The position numbers and the translations under genes are program-made. The notes under the pieces were generated by a model that was not told the DNA's origin, made no database searches, and was given only the letters and a program-made list of their open reading frames with translations. From JANNSX01 sp963741525 (lineage in GTDB: Bacteria; Pseudomonadota; Alphaproteobacteria; Rhizobiales; Hyphomicrobiaceae), in contig CAVUIW010000005.1 in NCBI GenBank assembly GCA_963741525.1, forward strand, positions 1 through 64,000: a stretch of DNA of 64,000 nt, read 5' to 3'. Position 1 is the first letter of the stretch. Every line of letters begins with the position of its first letter. Below, in pieces: positions 37,552-45,868 of this stretch.

Positions 37552-38001
37552 ATGACAGCCGCCCGCATTTGGATTCTGATCGCCGACGCCTCCCGCGCCA
37601 AGGTCTTGCAATGGCGGGGTGCCGGAAACGATTTCTCCGCGGTGCCCGGCATGGCCTTCGAGACGGATCACAAGCTCGCGCACGAGATCGGCGCGGACAG
37701 GCCCGGCCGGTCCTACGAAAGCGTCGGCACCGCCAGGCATGCCGTGTCGCCGCGCAGCGATCCGGAGCGTCTCGAGGAGAAGCGTTTCACGCTCGGCATT
37801 ATCGAGCGTCTCGACACGCATGCCGGAGAGGACCGCTTCGACCGCCTCATCGTCGTGGCGCCGCCGGTGATGCTGGGCGACTTGCGGGCCGCCCTGACGC
37901 CGCGCCTCCAACAACGGCTCATCAACACGCTCGACAAGGACTTGACGAAGACGCCGGAGGCCAAGCTCGGGAAGCTGCTCGAGGACGTGCTGCCGATCTG
38001 A
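37552..38001 (+). CDS. host attachment family protein
   Basis: The 149-residue protein matches the family named for a Bradyrhizobium/Agrobacterium attachment factor: ARIWILIADASRAKVLQWRG near the start, then DRFDRLIVVAPPVMLGDLRA and a C-terminal INTLDKDLTKTPEAKLGKLL. The fold resembles eRF1 domain 2/baeRF proteins. The biochemical role is unclear despite the name. ATG 37552 follows GAGGAG. A REP-like hairpin lies in its leader. Confidence 0.87.
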   Translation: MTAARIWILIADASRAKVLQWRGAGNDFSAVPGMAFETDHKLAHEIGADRPGRSYESVGTARHAVSPRSDPERLEEKRFTLGIIERLDTHAGEDRFDRLIVVAPPVMLGDLRAALTPRLQQRLINTLDKDLTKTPEAKLGKLLEDVLPI

Positions 38002-38013
38002 CCAGACGGCCGC

Positions 38014-38620
38014 TCAATGGCCCGCCGCGGCGCGCCGCGCATGCGCCCGGCGATACTCCTTGAAGAAGGTCCGGCTGTTGCATCGCAGGCCTGGCTCGGC
38101 GAGCGAGCGGCGCAGCACCTGCTTGTCGGCCGCCGTCAGCACGGAGCGCGCCAGCGGGATCAAGACCCGGTTCTCCCATTCGATGTGCCGCCGCTGGCTC
38201 TCGAAGAAGAAGCGCAGCATGTAGCCGAGCATTTCAGGGTTCTCGACGAATGCCTTCCGACACGAACGCATCGAGCGCATCGGCCACTTCCTCGAGGAAG
38301 CCGACGTCGGAACCGTGCTCGCGCGTCAGCTGGGTGGTGACCACATGCACCTCGGGCCGGCCGGCGCAATGCTGGTGCAGCAGCGGAAATAGAGCTTCCT
38401 CCTCGAGCCGCATGTGGCCGGTCACGCCGTGCCGCAGCACCGGCACGACGGCCGCGGCGATGACGACATCGCCACTGGGCAGGCTGTCGGCCAACCCTTC
38501 CATGAGGTCGCAGAGCTCGAGCTGGAAGGCGTGGTCATGCTCGAGCGCATCGAGCGGATCGAGGTGATCGACGCCGTTGGTGCTGTCCGGCGGCACCGAG
38601 CCTGTCCTCTGGGTCGCCAT
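38014..38620 (-). pseudogene. hemerythrin-domain protein, frameshifted
   Basis: From ATG 38620 (ribosome-binding site GGAGGGAAGG) the frame has LDALEHDHAFQLELCDLMEG, then GHMRLEEEALFPLLHQHCAG and TREHGSDVGFLEEVADALDA, the HxxxE/H pattern of a di-iron hemerythrin. Near 38254-38260 the frame changes, and homology resumes as KAFVENPEMLGYMLRFFFES with RRHIEWENRVLIPLARSVL. Joined, it gives about 200 residues with the full set of iron ligands. Hemerythrin proteins bind oxygen or sense it. Indel or consensus error. Confidence 0.78.
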
Positions 38621-38693
38621 GTGCCTTCCCTCCCGGTTCGGCCGATGGGCCACGGGTTTGGGGGGCAGAATGACCGAACGGAGCAGTCCTGCC

Positions 38694-38734
38694 TTTGACC
38701 TTGCTCAATCCCGCGTGAGGCGGCCGACCGCATC
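38694..38734 (+). repeat. 41-bp direct repeat, copy 1 (duplicate of glpK 3' end)
   Basis: These 41 bases are identical to 39068-39108, which contain the last codons and stop of glpK. The two copies are 374 bp apart and bracket the MITE-like element. After the repeat the sequences diverge at once. Confidence 0.9.
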
Positions 38735-38753
38735 TCGCGATCCTTTGGACGCC

Positions 38754-39041
38754 GTGAAGTCACCGCACCTTTTCCTCCCCCTTTCTATGGGGGAGGACCG
38801 CGCGCCTTGGACTTAGCGGCGCAGCCGGTAAGTCCTTAGGTGCGCCAAGGTGGGGGTGCTCGTGCCGCACATCACGTTTCGCTGGACGTGTTTATCGGGT
38901 AGCTGGCGAAAACTTTTTGAGCACGGCGATCGTGGGACGAGCACCCCCACCTATGTTCGCCTAAGGGTTTAGCTGGCGCTAAACCCAAGGCGAACAGTCC
39001 TCCCCCATAGAAAGGGGGAGGAAGGTACGCTGTGAGTTCAT
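38754..39041. mobile_element. 288-bp MITE-like palindromic element
   Basis: The arms are inverted repeats. A perfect 25-bp pair lies at 38774-38798 and 38997-39021 (core CCTCCCCCTTTC ... GAAAGGGGGAGG), and a perfect 15-bp pair at 38849-38863 and 38937-38951 (GGTGGGGGTGCTCGT). Imperfect similarity extends outward (GTGAAGTCAC versus its mirror) and between the pairs, where each arm has its own small hairpin. There is no transposase or open frame. It is flanked by 41-bp direct repeats of the glpK 3' end, longer than normal target duplications. Confidence 0.75.
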
Positions 39042-39067
39042 GTTCTCGACGACAACTCCATATGCGA

Positions 39068-39108
39068 TTTGACCTTGCTCAATCCCGCGTGAGGCGGCCG
39101 ACCGCATC
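39068..39108 (+). repeat. 41-bp direct repeat, copy 2 (native glpK 3' end)
   Basis: This is the native copy: it covers the last codons of glpK, the TGA at 39079-39081 and 11 bases beyond. It is identical to 38694-38734. Confidence 0.9.
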
Positions 39109-40572
39109 CTTCCAGCCGGCGTATTTGCGATCTCGCAGGCTCGCCTCCATGGCTGGCGCAAAGCGGCGTTCGAGGCGCCAAGTCTTCGCGAACTCGGCCG
39201 GTTCGGGATAAACGCCGGCCGCCAGACCCGCCAGATAGGCCGCACCCAGCGCCGTGGTCTCCAGTACCTGAGGCCGATCGACGGGGGCATCCAGGATGTC
39301 GGCCAGCGCCTGCATCGTCCAATCCGAGGCGACCATGCCGCCATCGACCCGAAGCACGGTGCGGCCCTTGCTGCCCCAATCGCGTTGCATGGCCTCGAGG
39401 AGGTCGCGGGTCTGATAGCAGACGCTTTCGAGCGCCGCCCGGGCGAGCTCCTTGGGGCCGGTGCCGCGGGTCAGGCCGAACAGCGCGCCCCGGACATCGG
39501 CCCGCCAGTAGGGCGCGCCCAGGCCGACGAAAGCCGGGACCAGATAGACGTCCTGATGGGGATCGGCCGAGGCGGCGAGGCGCCCCGTCTCGGCGGCGTT
39601 CTCGATGATGCCGAGCCCGTCGCGGAGCCATTGCACGGCGGCGCCGGCGACGAAGATCGCACCTTCCAGGGCATAGGTCCGTTTGCCGGCGAGCTGATAG
39701 GCGACGGTGGTGAGGAGGCGATTGTTCGAGGCGACCGGCTTGTCGCCCGTGTTGAGGAGGGCGAAGCAGCCGGTGCCGTAAGTCGACTTCATCATGCCCG
39801 GCTCGAAACAGGCCTGGCCGACGACGGCCGCCTGCTGGTCGCCGGCGATGCCCCGGATCGGCACCGGCGCCCCGAGGATGGCCGGATCGAGGGTGCCGAA
39901 GTCGCCGGCTGAATCCCGGACCTCCGGCAGCATGGCGGCCGGCACGCGGAGCAATCTCAGGAGGTCGGCGTCCCACTGCCCTTTGTGGATGTCGTAGAGG
40001 AGAGTCCGCGAGGCGTTGGTCGCGTCCGTTGCATGAACCCGGCCGCCGGTCAGCCGCCAGAGCAGGAACGTATCGACCGTTCCGAACAGCAATTCTCCCC
40101 GCTCGGCCCGGGCGCGTGCGCCGTCCACCTCATCCAGGATCCAGGCGGCCTTGGTGCCGGAGAAGTAGGGATCGAGCAGCAGACCTGTCTTGGCCGCGAC
40201 GAACGGCTCGTGGCCCTCGGCCCCGAGGCGCTCACAGGTCTCCGCCGTCCGCCGGTCCTGCCAGACGATGGCGTTGTGGATGGGTTTGCCGGTGGCCCTC
40301 TCCCAGACGACCGTTGTCTCGCGCTGGTTAGTGATGCCGATGGCGGCCAGATCGCTTGCGGAAAGTCCGGCCTTGTCGAGGGCCGCCTTCATGGTGGCGA
40401 CCGTGGTCGTCCATAAATCCTCCGGATCGTGCTCGACCCAGCCGGATTGGGGGTAGTGTTGGCGGAATTCCTGCTGTCCGGCGCCCCGGATAGCGGTGTT
40501 GGCCCCGAAAACGATGGCGCGGGAGGACGTCGTCCCCTGGTCGACGGCGAGCACGGCACCGCTTGAAGGCAT
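39079..40572 (-). CDS. glpK: glycerol kinase
   Basis: The 497-residue FGGY-family kinase phosphorylates glycerol to glycerol-3-phosphate in the cytoplasm. It starts MPSSGAVLAVDQGTTSSRAI (phosphate loop), has AIGITNQRETTVVWERATG and NAIVWQDRRTAE, MMKSTYGTGCFALLNTG with the ATP-binding T-G-C, and the C-terminal GGMVASDWTMQALADIL and ETTALGAAYLAGLA. ATG 40572 follows GGGAGGAAGG. No glpF or glpD adjoins it. Its 3' end is duplicated 374 bp downstream around an inserted palindromic element. Confidence 0.96.
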   Translation of the reverse strand: MPSSGAVLAVDQGTTSSRAIVFGANTAIRGAGQQEFRQHYPQSGWVEHDPEDLWTTTVATMKAALDKAGLSASDLAAIGITNQRETTVVWERATGKPIHNAIVWQDRRTAETCERLGAEGHEPFVAAKTGLLLDPYFSGTKAAWILDEVDGARARAERGELLFGTVDTFLLWRLTGGRVHATDATNASRTLLYDIHKGQWDADLLRLLRVPAAMLPEVRDSAGDFGTLDPAILGAPVPIRGIAGDQQAAVVGQACFEPGMMKSTYGTGCFALLNTGDKPVASNNRLLTTVAYQLAGKRTYALEGAIFVAGAAVQWLRDGLGIIENAAETGRLAASADPHQDVYLVPAFVGLGAPYWRADVRGALFGLTRGTGPKELARAALESVCYQTRDLLEAMQRDWGSKGRTVLRVDGGMVASDWTMQALADILDAPVDRPQVLETTALGAAYLAGLAAGVYPEPAEFAKTWRLERRFAPAMEASLRDRKYAGWKDAVGRLTRD

Positions 40573-40913
40573 TTTCCTTCCTCCCGAGTGTAGACAAGCT
40601 TGAGGTGCGTTTTCAGAAATCACGGCGACTGCCGTCAAGCAAGCCGCAAAGAACGTGAATGGGCTCTCACTGGTCAGGATGACATTCGAGCGATCGCCTT
40701 CGGCGGCCGTTAGGAATTGGCCGGCGTGACGGGCGGCGGATGGTTACGAAGGTATGAAGAGCTGGGCGATGGAAGCGCGCAAAATCCGTGTCGAAATCCG
40801 CCGCTGTTGGTTTCCGAAGGCCTAATCGGGCAGCTCAGATTGTTCGGAGTGATCCAGGGATGAGGATGCGGAGGGCTCAACGCGCCCGGCCCGCGGCCCG
40901 CTCTATGACGTCC
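40573..40913. other. intergenic region upstream of glpK
   Basis: The 341 bases between glpK and the terminator at 40914 hold no gene I can support. It should contain the glpK promoter, but no clear -35/-10 pair or operator palindrome stands out. Confidence 0.4.
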
Positions 40914-40950
40914 AAAAAGCAAGAGGACCGGGCCAAAAGCCCGGTCCTCT
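40914..40950 (-). terminator. rho-independent terminator of the 40978 gene
   Basis: On the minus strand, GAGGACCGGGC pairs with GCCCGGTCCTC around a four-base TTTT loop, followed by TTGCTTTTT. The stem is 11 bp and perfect. It lies 27 bases past the stop of the secreted protein gene, whose transcript it ends. Confidence 0.85.
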
Positions 40951-40977
40951 CGTATGCCGCCCCTCGAAAGTGGAATG

Positions 40978-41349
40978 TTACCGCGCGCAGAGCTCGTAGG
41001 CCGTTTGCGTGTCGCGCATCGTGTTGTCGATCTTGATGATGAAGATCTCGTCGTCGCCGAGATTCCAGTGGCACTGCGTGTTGAGGTCGGCGATGTTCTC
41101 GCAGACGCTGGTACCTTCCAGATTGGTCACGGCGAGCGTCAATTCAGCGCTTTCTGAGTTCAACACCAGCCGGGCGCGTCGATCCGTGAAGGACTCCGCC
41201 AGCCGCTCCTCGAGCTCTGCATAGTCATGGGCCTGCACGAAACCCTCGAGGCAGGCGTTGCCGGCGAAAGCGCCGGCCAAGCTCGGGGCCACGACAAGTG
41301 CGCATGCCAGAGTGCCCATAGAAACGAAACCGCGCAAATAGTTCGACAT
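40978..41349 (-). CDS. secreted hypothetical protein
   Basis: The 123-residue protein starts MSNYLRGFVSMGTLACALVV and has an export signal ending near GAFAGN. The mature part has four cysteines (NACLEGF, SVCENIAD, TQCHWNL, YELCAR), consistent with two disulfides in the periplasm. It includes acidic stretches (LGDDEIFIIKIDN). No family was recognised. A strong terminator follows. It is divergent from the TadG-like gene across a 305-bp AT-richer gap. Confidence 0.75.
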   Translation of the reverse strand: MSNYLRGFVSMGTLACALVVAPSLAGAFAGNACLEGFVQAHDYAELEERLAESFTDRRARLVLNSESAELTLAVTNLEGTSVCENIADLNTQCHWNLGDDEIFIIKIDNTMRDTQTAYELCAR

Positions 41350-41654
41350 ATTTCCCACTCCCAAGACGGAACCGACTGGCGCCGACCATATCGACCCCGG
41401 ACTAACATTCCCTGGACCGCGGAAGGCAAATTTAGCTCCAATTCGATTGAATGGCCTCGCCGCGCCGTACCAATTTGGTCCGTGATCCCAGTCCCCACGG
41501 AAACTCGACTAAAATTTTACACGATAGCTCGCTCAAATTGCCCGACAATTCGCGGAAATAGTCCTGCCTCGATTTATTCGACCCGCAATTCTTCTTTGGT
41601 TGAATGCACCCATCACGAGCGGAGTGGCGCGCTTACTATTTGGGAGTGACTGAC
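41350..41654. other. 305-bp divergent intergenic region, AT-richer than flanks
   Basis: This gap lies between the secreted protein (minus) and the TadG-like gene (plus). The part from about 41400 to 41600 is clearly AT-richer than the surrounding genes (AAATTTAGCTCCAATTCGAT, ACTAAAATTTTACACG), as expected for two promoters. No perfect consensus or palindrome was identified. Confidence 0.45.
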
Positions 41655-42986
41655 ATGCGGCGTCTCGGATTGAACTCTTGGACTAAGAATGAGGACGGCA
41701 ACGTCGGCATGATCTTCGCGGCCATGCTGATCCCCACCGTCATGCTGATCGGCGGCGCTGTGGACTACGGCGATGCCATCAACAAGAAGACGCTGCTGCA
41801 GAACGCGGCTGATGCCGCGACGCTCGCGGCGGCCAAGCTCGACGACGACGACGCCAACGCCATCATCACGATGGCGAAGGGCGTGTTCGCGGCAAAGCTC
41901 GAAGGCACCTCGTTCGAAGGCCTCTCGCCGGATGTCACGTTCGAAAACAGCCAGGTCGTGCTCACCGCAGACGTCGATGTTCCAACCGCCTTCATGAAAA
42001 TGGCCAACATCGACAATCTGGCGATCGACGTGCGTTCGGCCGCCCAGAAGGGCAATGAGACGACCGAGGAAGTGTCATCCGCCTGGGGCAATATCTGCCT
42101 GCTCGCGCTTGATCCGAGCGCGAACATCGGCATCGACGTGCAGGGCAGCAAGGTCGCCCAGCTCGGCACCTGCTGGGCCTACTCGAACTCGGACAGCGAG
42201 TACTCGGTCGACTCGACAGGCGGCTCATATACGTTCAACGCGGGCGGTGTGTGCTCGGGTGGCCTACTGAATGCCGCGGCGGTGGATCATAACAACTTCA
42301 ACCCCTCGGTTCGCCAGGGCTGCGACCAGGTCGACGATCCGTTCGCCGACACCAGCGCCTATCCGAGCGCGGCGAGCTGGGATCCGACCTTCACCATCCC
42401 GAGCTACGACCCGGATCACGTCTGCATCCGTGACGGTCTCCGGCTGCGCCGCGGCACCTATACGCTCAGCGCCGGCACCTATTGCAACGGCCTCGAGATC
42501 CAGGCCAACGCCAACGTGACGTTGAACGCGGGCGTCTACATCGTCGACAAGGCTCCTCTCTCGATCAAGAGTGGCGCCACGGTCACCGGCAACAACGTGG
42601 TGTTTTTCATCACGGGCTCGGGCGGCAGGGTTGACGTGAGTGGTGGCGCCAACCTGTCGCTGGTTGGCCGCCATGACGGCCAGAGCTACGAGGGCTTCGT
42701 GATCATCCAACTCGCCACCTCCAATCCGGGCGCCGAGTCGCAGATCAACGGCGGCGGCACCGTGAACGTCGAGGGCGTCGTCTACATGCCGACCCAGTCG
42801 CTGACCCTCGGTGGCAACGGTAGCTTGAATGGCACGTCTAAGTACTTCATCGCGGTGGTCAAGAAGCTCTACATCTACGGCTCCGGCACGCTGAAGGTCG
42901 TCGATCACCAGAGCGCTTCGCTGCTGCCGGACATCACGCCGCCGATGCCCGACCTCGATGCTCAGACGACCCGCCTTGTCGAATAG
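41655..42986 (+). CDS. TadE/TadG-like surface protein with repeat C-terminal domain
   Basis: The 443-residue protein has a TadG-type N-terminus (NEDGNVGMIFAAMLIPTVML), one transmembrane helix with Gly before it, then NKKTLLQNAADAATLAAAKL, the pseudopilin-like helix. From about residue 150 it becomes Ser/Asn/Gly-rich with cysteines, then has beta-helix-like turns (YTLSAGTYCNGLEIQANANV, AGVYIVDKAPLSIKSGATVT, GGANLSLVGRHDG). TadE/G proteins are minor components of Flp pili, but no tad/cpa genes are adjacent. ATG 41655 follows GGAG by nine bases. A strong terminator follows, so the gene is monocistronic. Confidence 0.85.
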   Translation: MRRLGLNSWTKNEDGNVGMIFAAMLIPTVMLIGGAVDYGDAINKKTLLQNAADAATLAAAKLDDDDANAIITMAKGVFAAKLEGTSFEGLSPDVTFENSQVVLTADVDVPTAFMKMANIDNLAIDVRSAAQKGNETTEEVSSAWGNICLLALDPSANIGIDVQGSKVAQLGTCWAYSNSDSEYSVDSTGGSYTFNAGGVCSGGLLNAAAVDHNNFNPSVRQGCDQVDDPFADTSAYPSAASWDPTFTIPSYDPDHVCIRDGLRLRRGTYTLSAGTYCNGLEIQANANVTLNAGVYIVDKAPLSIKSGATVTGNNVVFFITGSGGRVDVSGGANLSLVGRHDGQSYEGFVIIQLATSNPGAESQINGGGTVNVEGVVYMPTQSLTLGGNGSLNGTSKYFIAVVKKLYIYGSGTLKVVDHQSASLLPDITPPMPDLDAQTTRLVE

Positions 42987-43008
42987 TCGAGACGAGACAG
43001 ACGAACGA

Positions 43009-43045
43009 GAAACCCCGCCGGCGACGGCGGGGTTTCTGCTTTTTT
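43009..43045 (+). terminator. rho-independent terminator of the TadG-like gene
   Basis: AGAAACCCCGCCG and CGGCGGGGTTTCT form a perfect 13-bp stem around GCGA, followed after two bases by TTTTTT. It lies 23 bases after the stop. Confidence 0.9.
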
Positions 43046-43535
43046 GAGACGACAGAGCCAATGGCCAGCACCACGCAAAATGACCTATGCCCAGCCGCTA
43101 CGCGTGGTGAGTATTGCCTGGTCGGGTTCAGCCACTCGGGATTTCCGATCCAAGCAGGTCCAGAGATGGCGAAAACGTTACAACACCAAGGCCCAGTGGC
43201 AGGTCACGGCTGCTTGCGCGCAATCCGACACGCACCTCTCCCCTTGCGTTCCCGGAAGCCGCGCGTGGGCGCGGCTATCCGGGATCATCACCGCTCACCG
43301 TCTGGTGCTCGGCGTCTCACCATGCCCTCGTGAAGACCCCGGCTCTACGCGCGTCCGGCGAAGCCGGCCACGCTGCGGCCGGGGACTCAGGTGGGAAGGT
43401 TGGTGCAGGTCTCGTGTGGCAGCGAGCGAGACGACCGAGGGCGGCGAGGTGTGGCATGCGAACCAATTCGTATGGCAAGCTGACGATGCGGCATCTCTCG
43501 CTTCATGAGATGCAGGCGACTAAGCCTTTGGCTTG
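43046..43535. other. 490-bp region without a gene; contains a stem-loop
   Basis: No supportable gene was found. A near-perfect stem-loop sits at 43251-43285 (TCCCGGA-AGCCGCGC against GCGCGGCT-ATCCGGGA, loop GTGG). A second GC-rich inverted pair (CCCCGGC ... GGCCGGGG) lies at about 43340-43385. These look like intergenic palindromic repeats, not coding sequence. Confidence 0.5.
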
Positions 43536-43582
43536 GCGCACGTTCTACGGCGAACCGGTATCCACTTCGCCTGAACGTGCTC
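43536..43582 (+). repeat. REP-like hairpin with hybrid stem
   Basis: The core GGCGAACCGGTATCCACTTC matches the family. The left stem reads GCGCACGTTC, like the 23636 array at its outer end, while the right reads GAACGTGCTC, so the terminal pairs mismatch. It overlaps the last gene's stop codon by one base and follows the CTTTGGCTTG seen in the array. Confidence 0.8.
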
Positions 43583-44487
43583 TAACCCGCCGAATTCAAC
43601 AACCCGCTCCGCCCGATATCGACGATGAAGGCGATGGCCGCGAGGCCGAACAGGATGAAGGCCAGATAGAACATGTAGACGTGGTTCTTGTGGACCAGCG
43701 TCTCGTACTCGGCCCGCGCCATCTCGTGCTCGGGCGAGCCCGCGTCCCCTCCCATGTCCCAGGGCGGCGTGCCCTTGACCAGCGCCTTGTACTGGCTCCC
43801 CACCTTGACGCTCGCCTTGACGCCGATCGGCACGCCGGAGCGGCGAGATATCTCGTCGGCGATCTCGCGGATCGGAAAGGCCGGGTCCTCGGAGGCCTCG
43901 TGCACATAACCCAGATGCACCCGCTCCCCCGTTTTCGTCGTCAGCATCGCCGAGCGCAGCAGCGTCGGCACCGCGATCTCTTTGTAGATTTCTCCACGGG
44001 TCTCGATCTTGTCGATGTCGGAATACTTGATCTCCTGCTTGACGTAGCGCAGGCCCGGCGTCGGCCCGCGCCACCTCGGCACCGAAAGCCTGACGGCATC
44101 GTCGCCGACCTCGATGCGGCCGCGGTAGGAATAGACAATGTGCGAGAGCAGAAACAGCGCCGCCGAGACGAAGACGATGCCGCCGATCGCCAGGCTCGCA
44201 GCGTCGCCGAGATGCCCGGCGCCTGCCCGCCAGAAGATCATGATGGGCAGGCTGACGAGGAACGGCATCAGCACCAGCAGCACGACCGTCAGCACGAATT
44301 TCCGGCCACCGCCGGCGCGGAAGACGGTTGGCGGCGACGATGGATGGGCGGGAGCCAAGGCTGCCTCGACGGCCGGCGCGACCGCCTCGGCCATCGGCGC
44401 GACCGCTGCTGGCTCGTCCAGCGGCCCGGCCGCGTCCGCCTTGGGCTCAGTGCTGTCGCCCGCCGGGGGCGTCTCGGGGTCGGCCAT
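43582..44487 (-). CDS. membrane protein with PH-like domain, hypothetical
   Basis: The 301-residue protein has a long Ala/Pro/Glu-rich N-terminal tail, two transmembrane helices at about residues 65-85 and 100-120 (VVLLVLMPFLVSLPIMIFW, GGIVFVSAALFLLSHIVY), and a cytoplasmic domain beginning YRGRIEVGDDAVRLSVPRWR with YSDIDKIETRGEIY, which looks like a bacterial PH (bPH) fold. A third helix at the C-terminus reads MFYLAFILFGLAAIAFIVD. No named family was recognised. The stop overlaps a REP-like hairpin and two more hairpins lie upstream of the start. Confidence 0.78.
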   Translation of the reverse strand: MADPETPPAGDSTEPKADAAGPLDEPAAVAPMAEAVAPAVEAALAPAHPSSPPTVFRAGGGRKFVLTVVLLVLMPFLVSLPIMIFWRAGAGHLGDAASLAIGGIVFVSAALFLLSHIVYSYRGRIEVGDDAVRLSVPRWRGPTPGLRYVKQEIKYSDIDKIETRGEIYKEIAVPTLLRSAMLTTKTGERVHLGYVHEASEDPAFPIREIADEISRRSGVPIGVKASVKVGSQYKALVKGTPPWDMGGDAGSPEHEMARAEYETLVHKNHVYMFYLAFILFGLAAIAFIVDIGRSGLLNSAG

Positions 44488-44501
44488 GCTTCACTCCCTT
44501 A

Positions 44502-44608
44502 GAGCACGTTCAGGCGAAGTGGACACCGGTTCGCCGTGGAACGTGCTCAAATACCAAAACCGAGCACGTTCAGGCGAAGTGGATTCCGGTTCGCCGTGGA
44601 ACGTGCTC
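44502..44608 (-). repeat. two tandem REP-like hairpins, inverted orientation
   Basis: Copies at 44502-44548 and 44562-44608 have the outer stem GAGCACGTTC ... GAACGTGCTC and the core GGCGAAGTGG(A/T)NNCCGGTTCGCC, the reverse of the 37479 copy. The linker is AAATACCAAAACC. They lie in the gap between the membrane protein and msrA, upstream of both. Confidence 0.88.
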
Positions 44609-44726
44609 AAAACCAAAGCTCCACGCCCCTCTTTACCACCCCTCCTGGCGGAATTGTGAGAGGCGCGTGAGCAACGCCCTTCCTATATGATAGATTGCGC
44701 CGACACCGATCCCCGGAGGTCACCCC

Positions 44727-45386
44727 ATGCTGTTTGCCCAGAAATCGCCTGACATGCCGACCGCCGCCACGGCGCTGCCCGGCCGCGCCGCGCCGATCCC
44801 GACCGCCACCCAACACTTTATCAATGGCGCAGCTCTCAAGGGCCCCTTCCCGGCCGGCCTCGAGCAGGCGGTGTTCGGCCTCGGCTGCTTCTGGGGGGCC
44901 GAGCGGAAGTTCTGGTCGCTGCCGGGGGTCCATGTCACGGCGGTCGGCTATGCGCAGGGCCTGACGCCCAATCCGACCTATCGTGAGGTGTGCACCGGCC
45001 AAACCGGCCACAACGAGGTGGTGCTGGTGGTCTTCGACCCCCGGAAAACCTCCTACGATCAGCTCCTCAAAGTGTTCTGGGAGAGCCACGACCCGACTGA
45101 GGTCATGCGCCAGGGCAACGATGTCGGCACCCAGTACCGCAGCGGCATCTATACGTTTTCCCCAGCCCAGCGCTCGGCCGCCGAGGCCAGCAAGGCCGTC
45201 TTCGGCAAGGCCCTCAAGGCCCAGGGCTATGGCGCCATCGCAACCGAGATCGCTGATGCCGGCCCCTTCTACTACGCCGAGGCCGATCACCAGCAGTACC
45301 TCGCCAAAAACCCAGGCGGTTACTGTGGCTTAGGCGGCACCGGCGTCTCCTGCCCGGTCGGGCTCGGGCAGCAGGCGGCGGAATAG
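44727..45386 (+). CDS. msrA: peptide-methionine (S)-S-oxide reductase
   Basis: The 219-residue enzyme reduces methionine-S-sulfoxide using thioredoxin. The catalytic C54 is in the motif VFGLGCFWGAERKFW; EVCTGQTGHNEVVLVVFDP and VGTQYRSGIYTF are also conserved, and resolving cysteines are near YCGLGGTGVSCPVG at the C-terminus. The residue after GYA is Gln (YAQG) where Gly (YAGG) is usual. A GGAGGT site precedes ATG 44727. The N-terminal extension has no clear signal. Its partner msrB lies far away at 12599. Confidence 0.94.
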   Translation: MLFAQKSPDMPTAATALPGRAAPIPTATQHFINGAALKGPFPAGLEQAVFGLGCFWGAERKFWSLPGVHVTAVGYAQGLTPNPTYREVCTGQTGHNEVVLVVFDPRKTSYDQLLKVFWESHDPTEVMRQGNDVGTQYRSGIYTFSPAQRSAAEASKAVFGKALKAQGYGAIATEIADAGPFYYAEADHQQYLAKNPGGYCGLGGTGVSCPVGLGQQAAE

Positions 45387-45564
45387 ACCCAGATCGCAGC
45401 GGCTCAACCGTCCAGACCGCGCGTTGACCGACTAAAACGAGGTAAACGCCTGATTTTGCTCGGGTAGACGCCCGCCATACCATTTGACGCCGGGCCACAG
45501 ACCCATTATGGCCGTTATGCTCGGCAGAATTCGCGGCCGATCAAGGGACAACGGTTCGAGCTGA

Positions 45565-45855
45565 ATGTCAGTCATAAGCAAATTCTCCAGCGCCCTCGAT
45601 TTCATTCTCGGGCTGACCGTGACCGGGAAGACCGTCGAGATTATTCCGGGTGGTGCGGCTGACGACAGCTTCGGAGTGATCGCCACTTCCGGCGAGTCCG
45701 AGCAGCAGCTCGTCATCGAGAACATACCCGTACCGGATGACACGGCCGTCATCGAGATCGACCTCTATGACGAGGACATCTCGGAGATCGATATCTATCT
45801 CGAGAACGGCTATCTGACGCTGATGATCTCGCGCTCCGATCCCGATCTGTTCTGA
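45565..45855 (+). CDS. hypothetical small acidic protein
   Basis: The 96-residue protein reads MSVISKFSSALDFILGLTVT and then has an acidic, beta-rich domain: EQQLVIENIPVPDDTAVIEI, DLYDEDISEIDIYLENGYLT and SRSDPDLF at the end. The alternating hydrophobic/acidic pattern suggests a small beta-sandwich. No family was recognised. It has no obvious ribosome-binding site, though the composition is protein-like. It is convergent with the broken monooxygenase gene. Confidence 0.65.
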   Translation: MSVISKFSSALDFILGLTVTGKTVEIIPGGAADDSFGVIATSGESEQQLVIENIPVPDDTAVIEIDLYDEDISEIDIYLENGYLTLMISRSDPDLF

Positions 45856-45868
45856 CCCCTCTCGAATT

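Noticed and set aside
43114..44502. Plus-strand frame of 462 codons
   Set aside because: It is opposite the membrane protein at 43582-44487, crosses palindromic repeats and resembles no protein.
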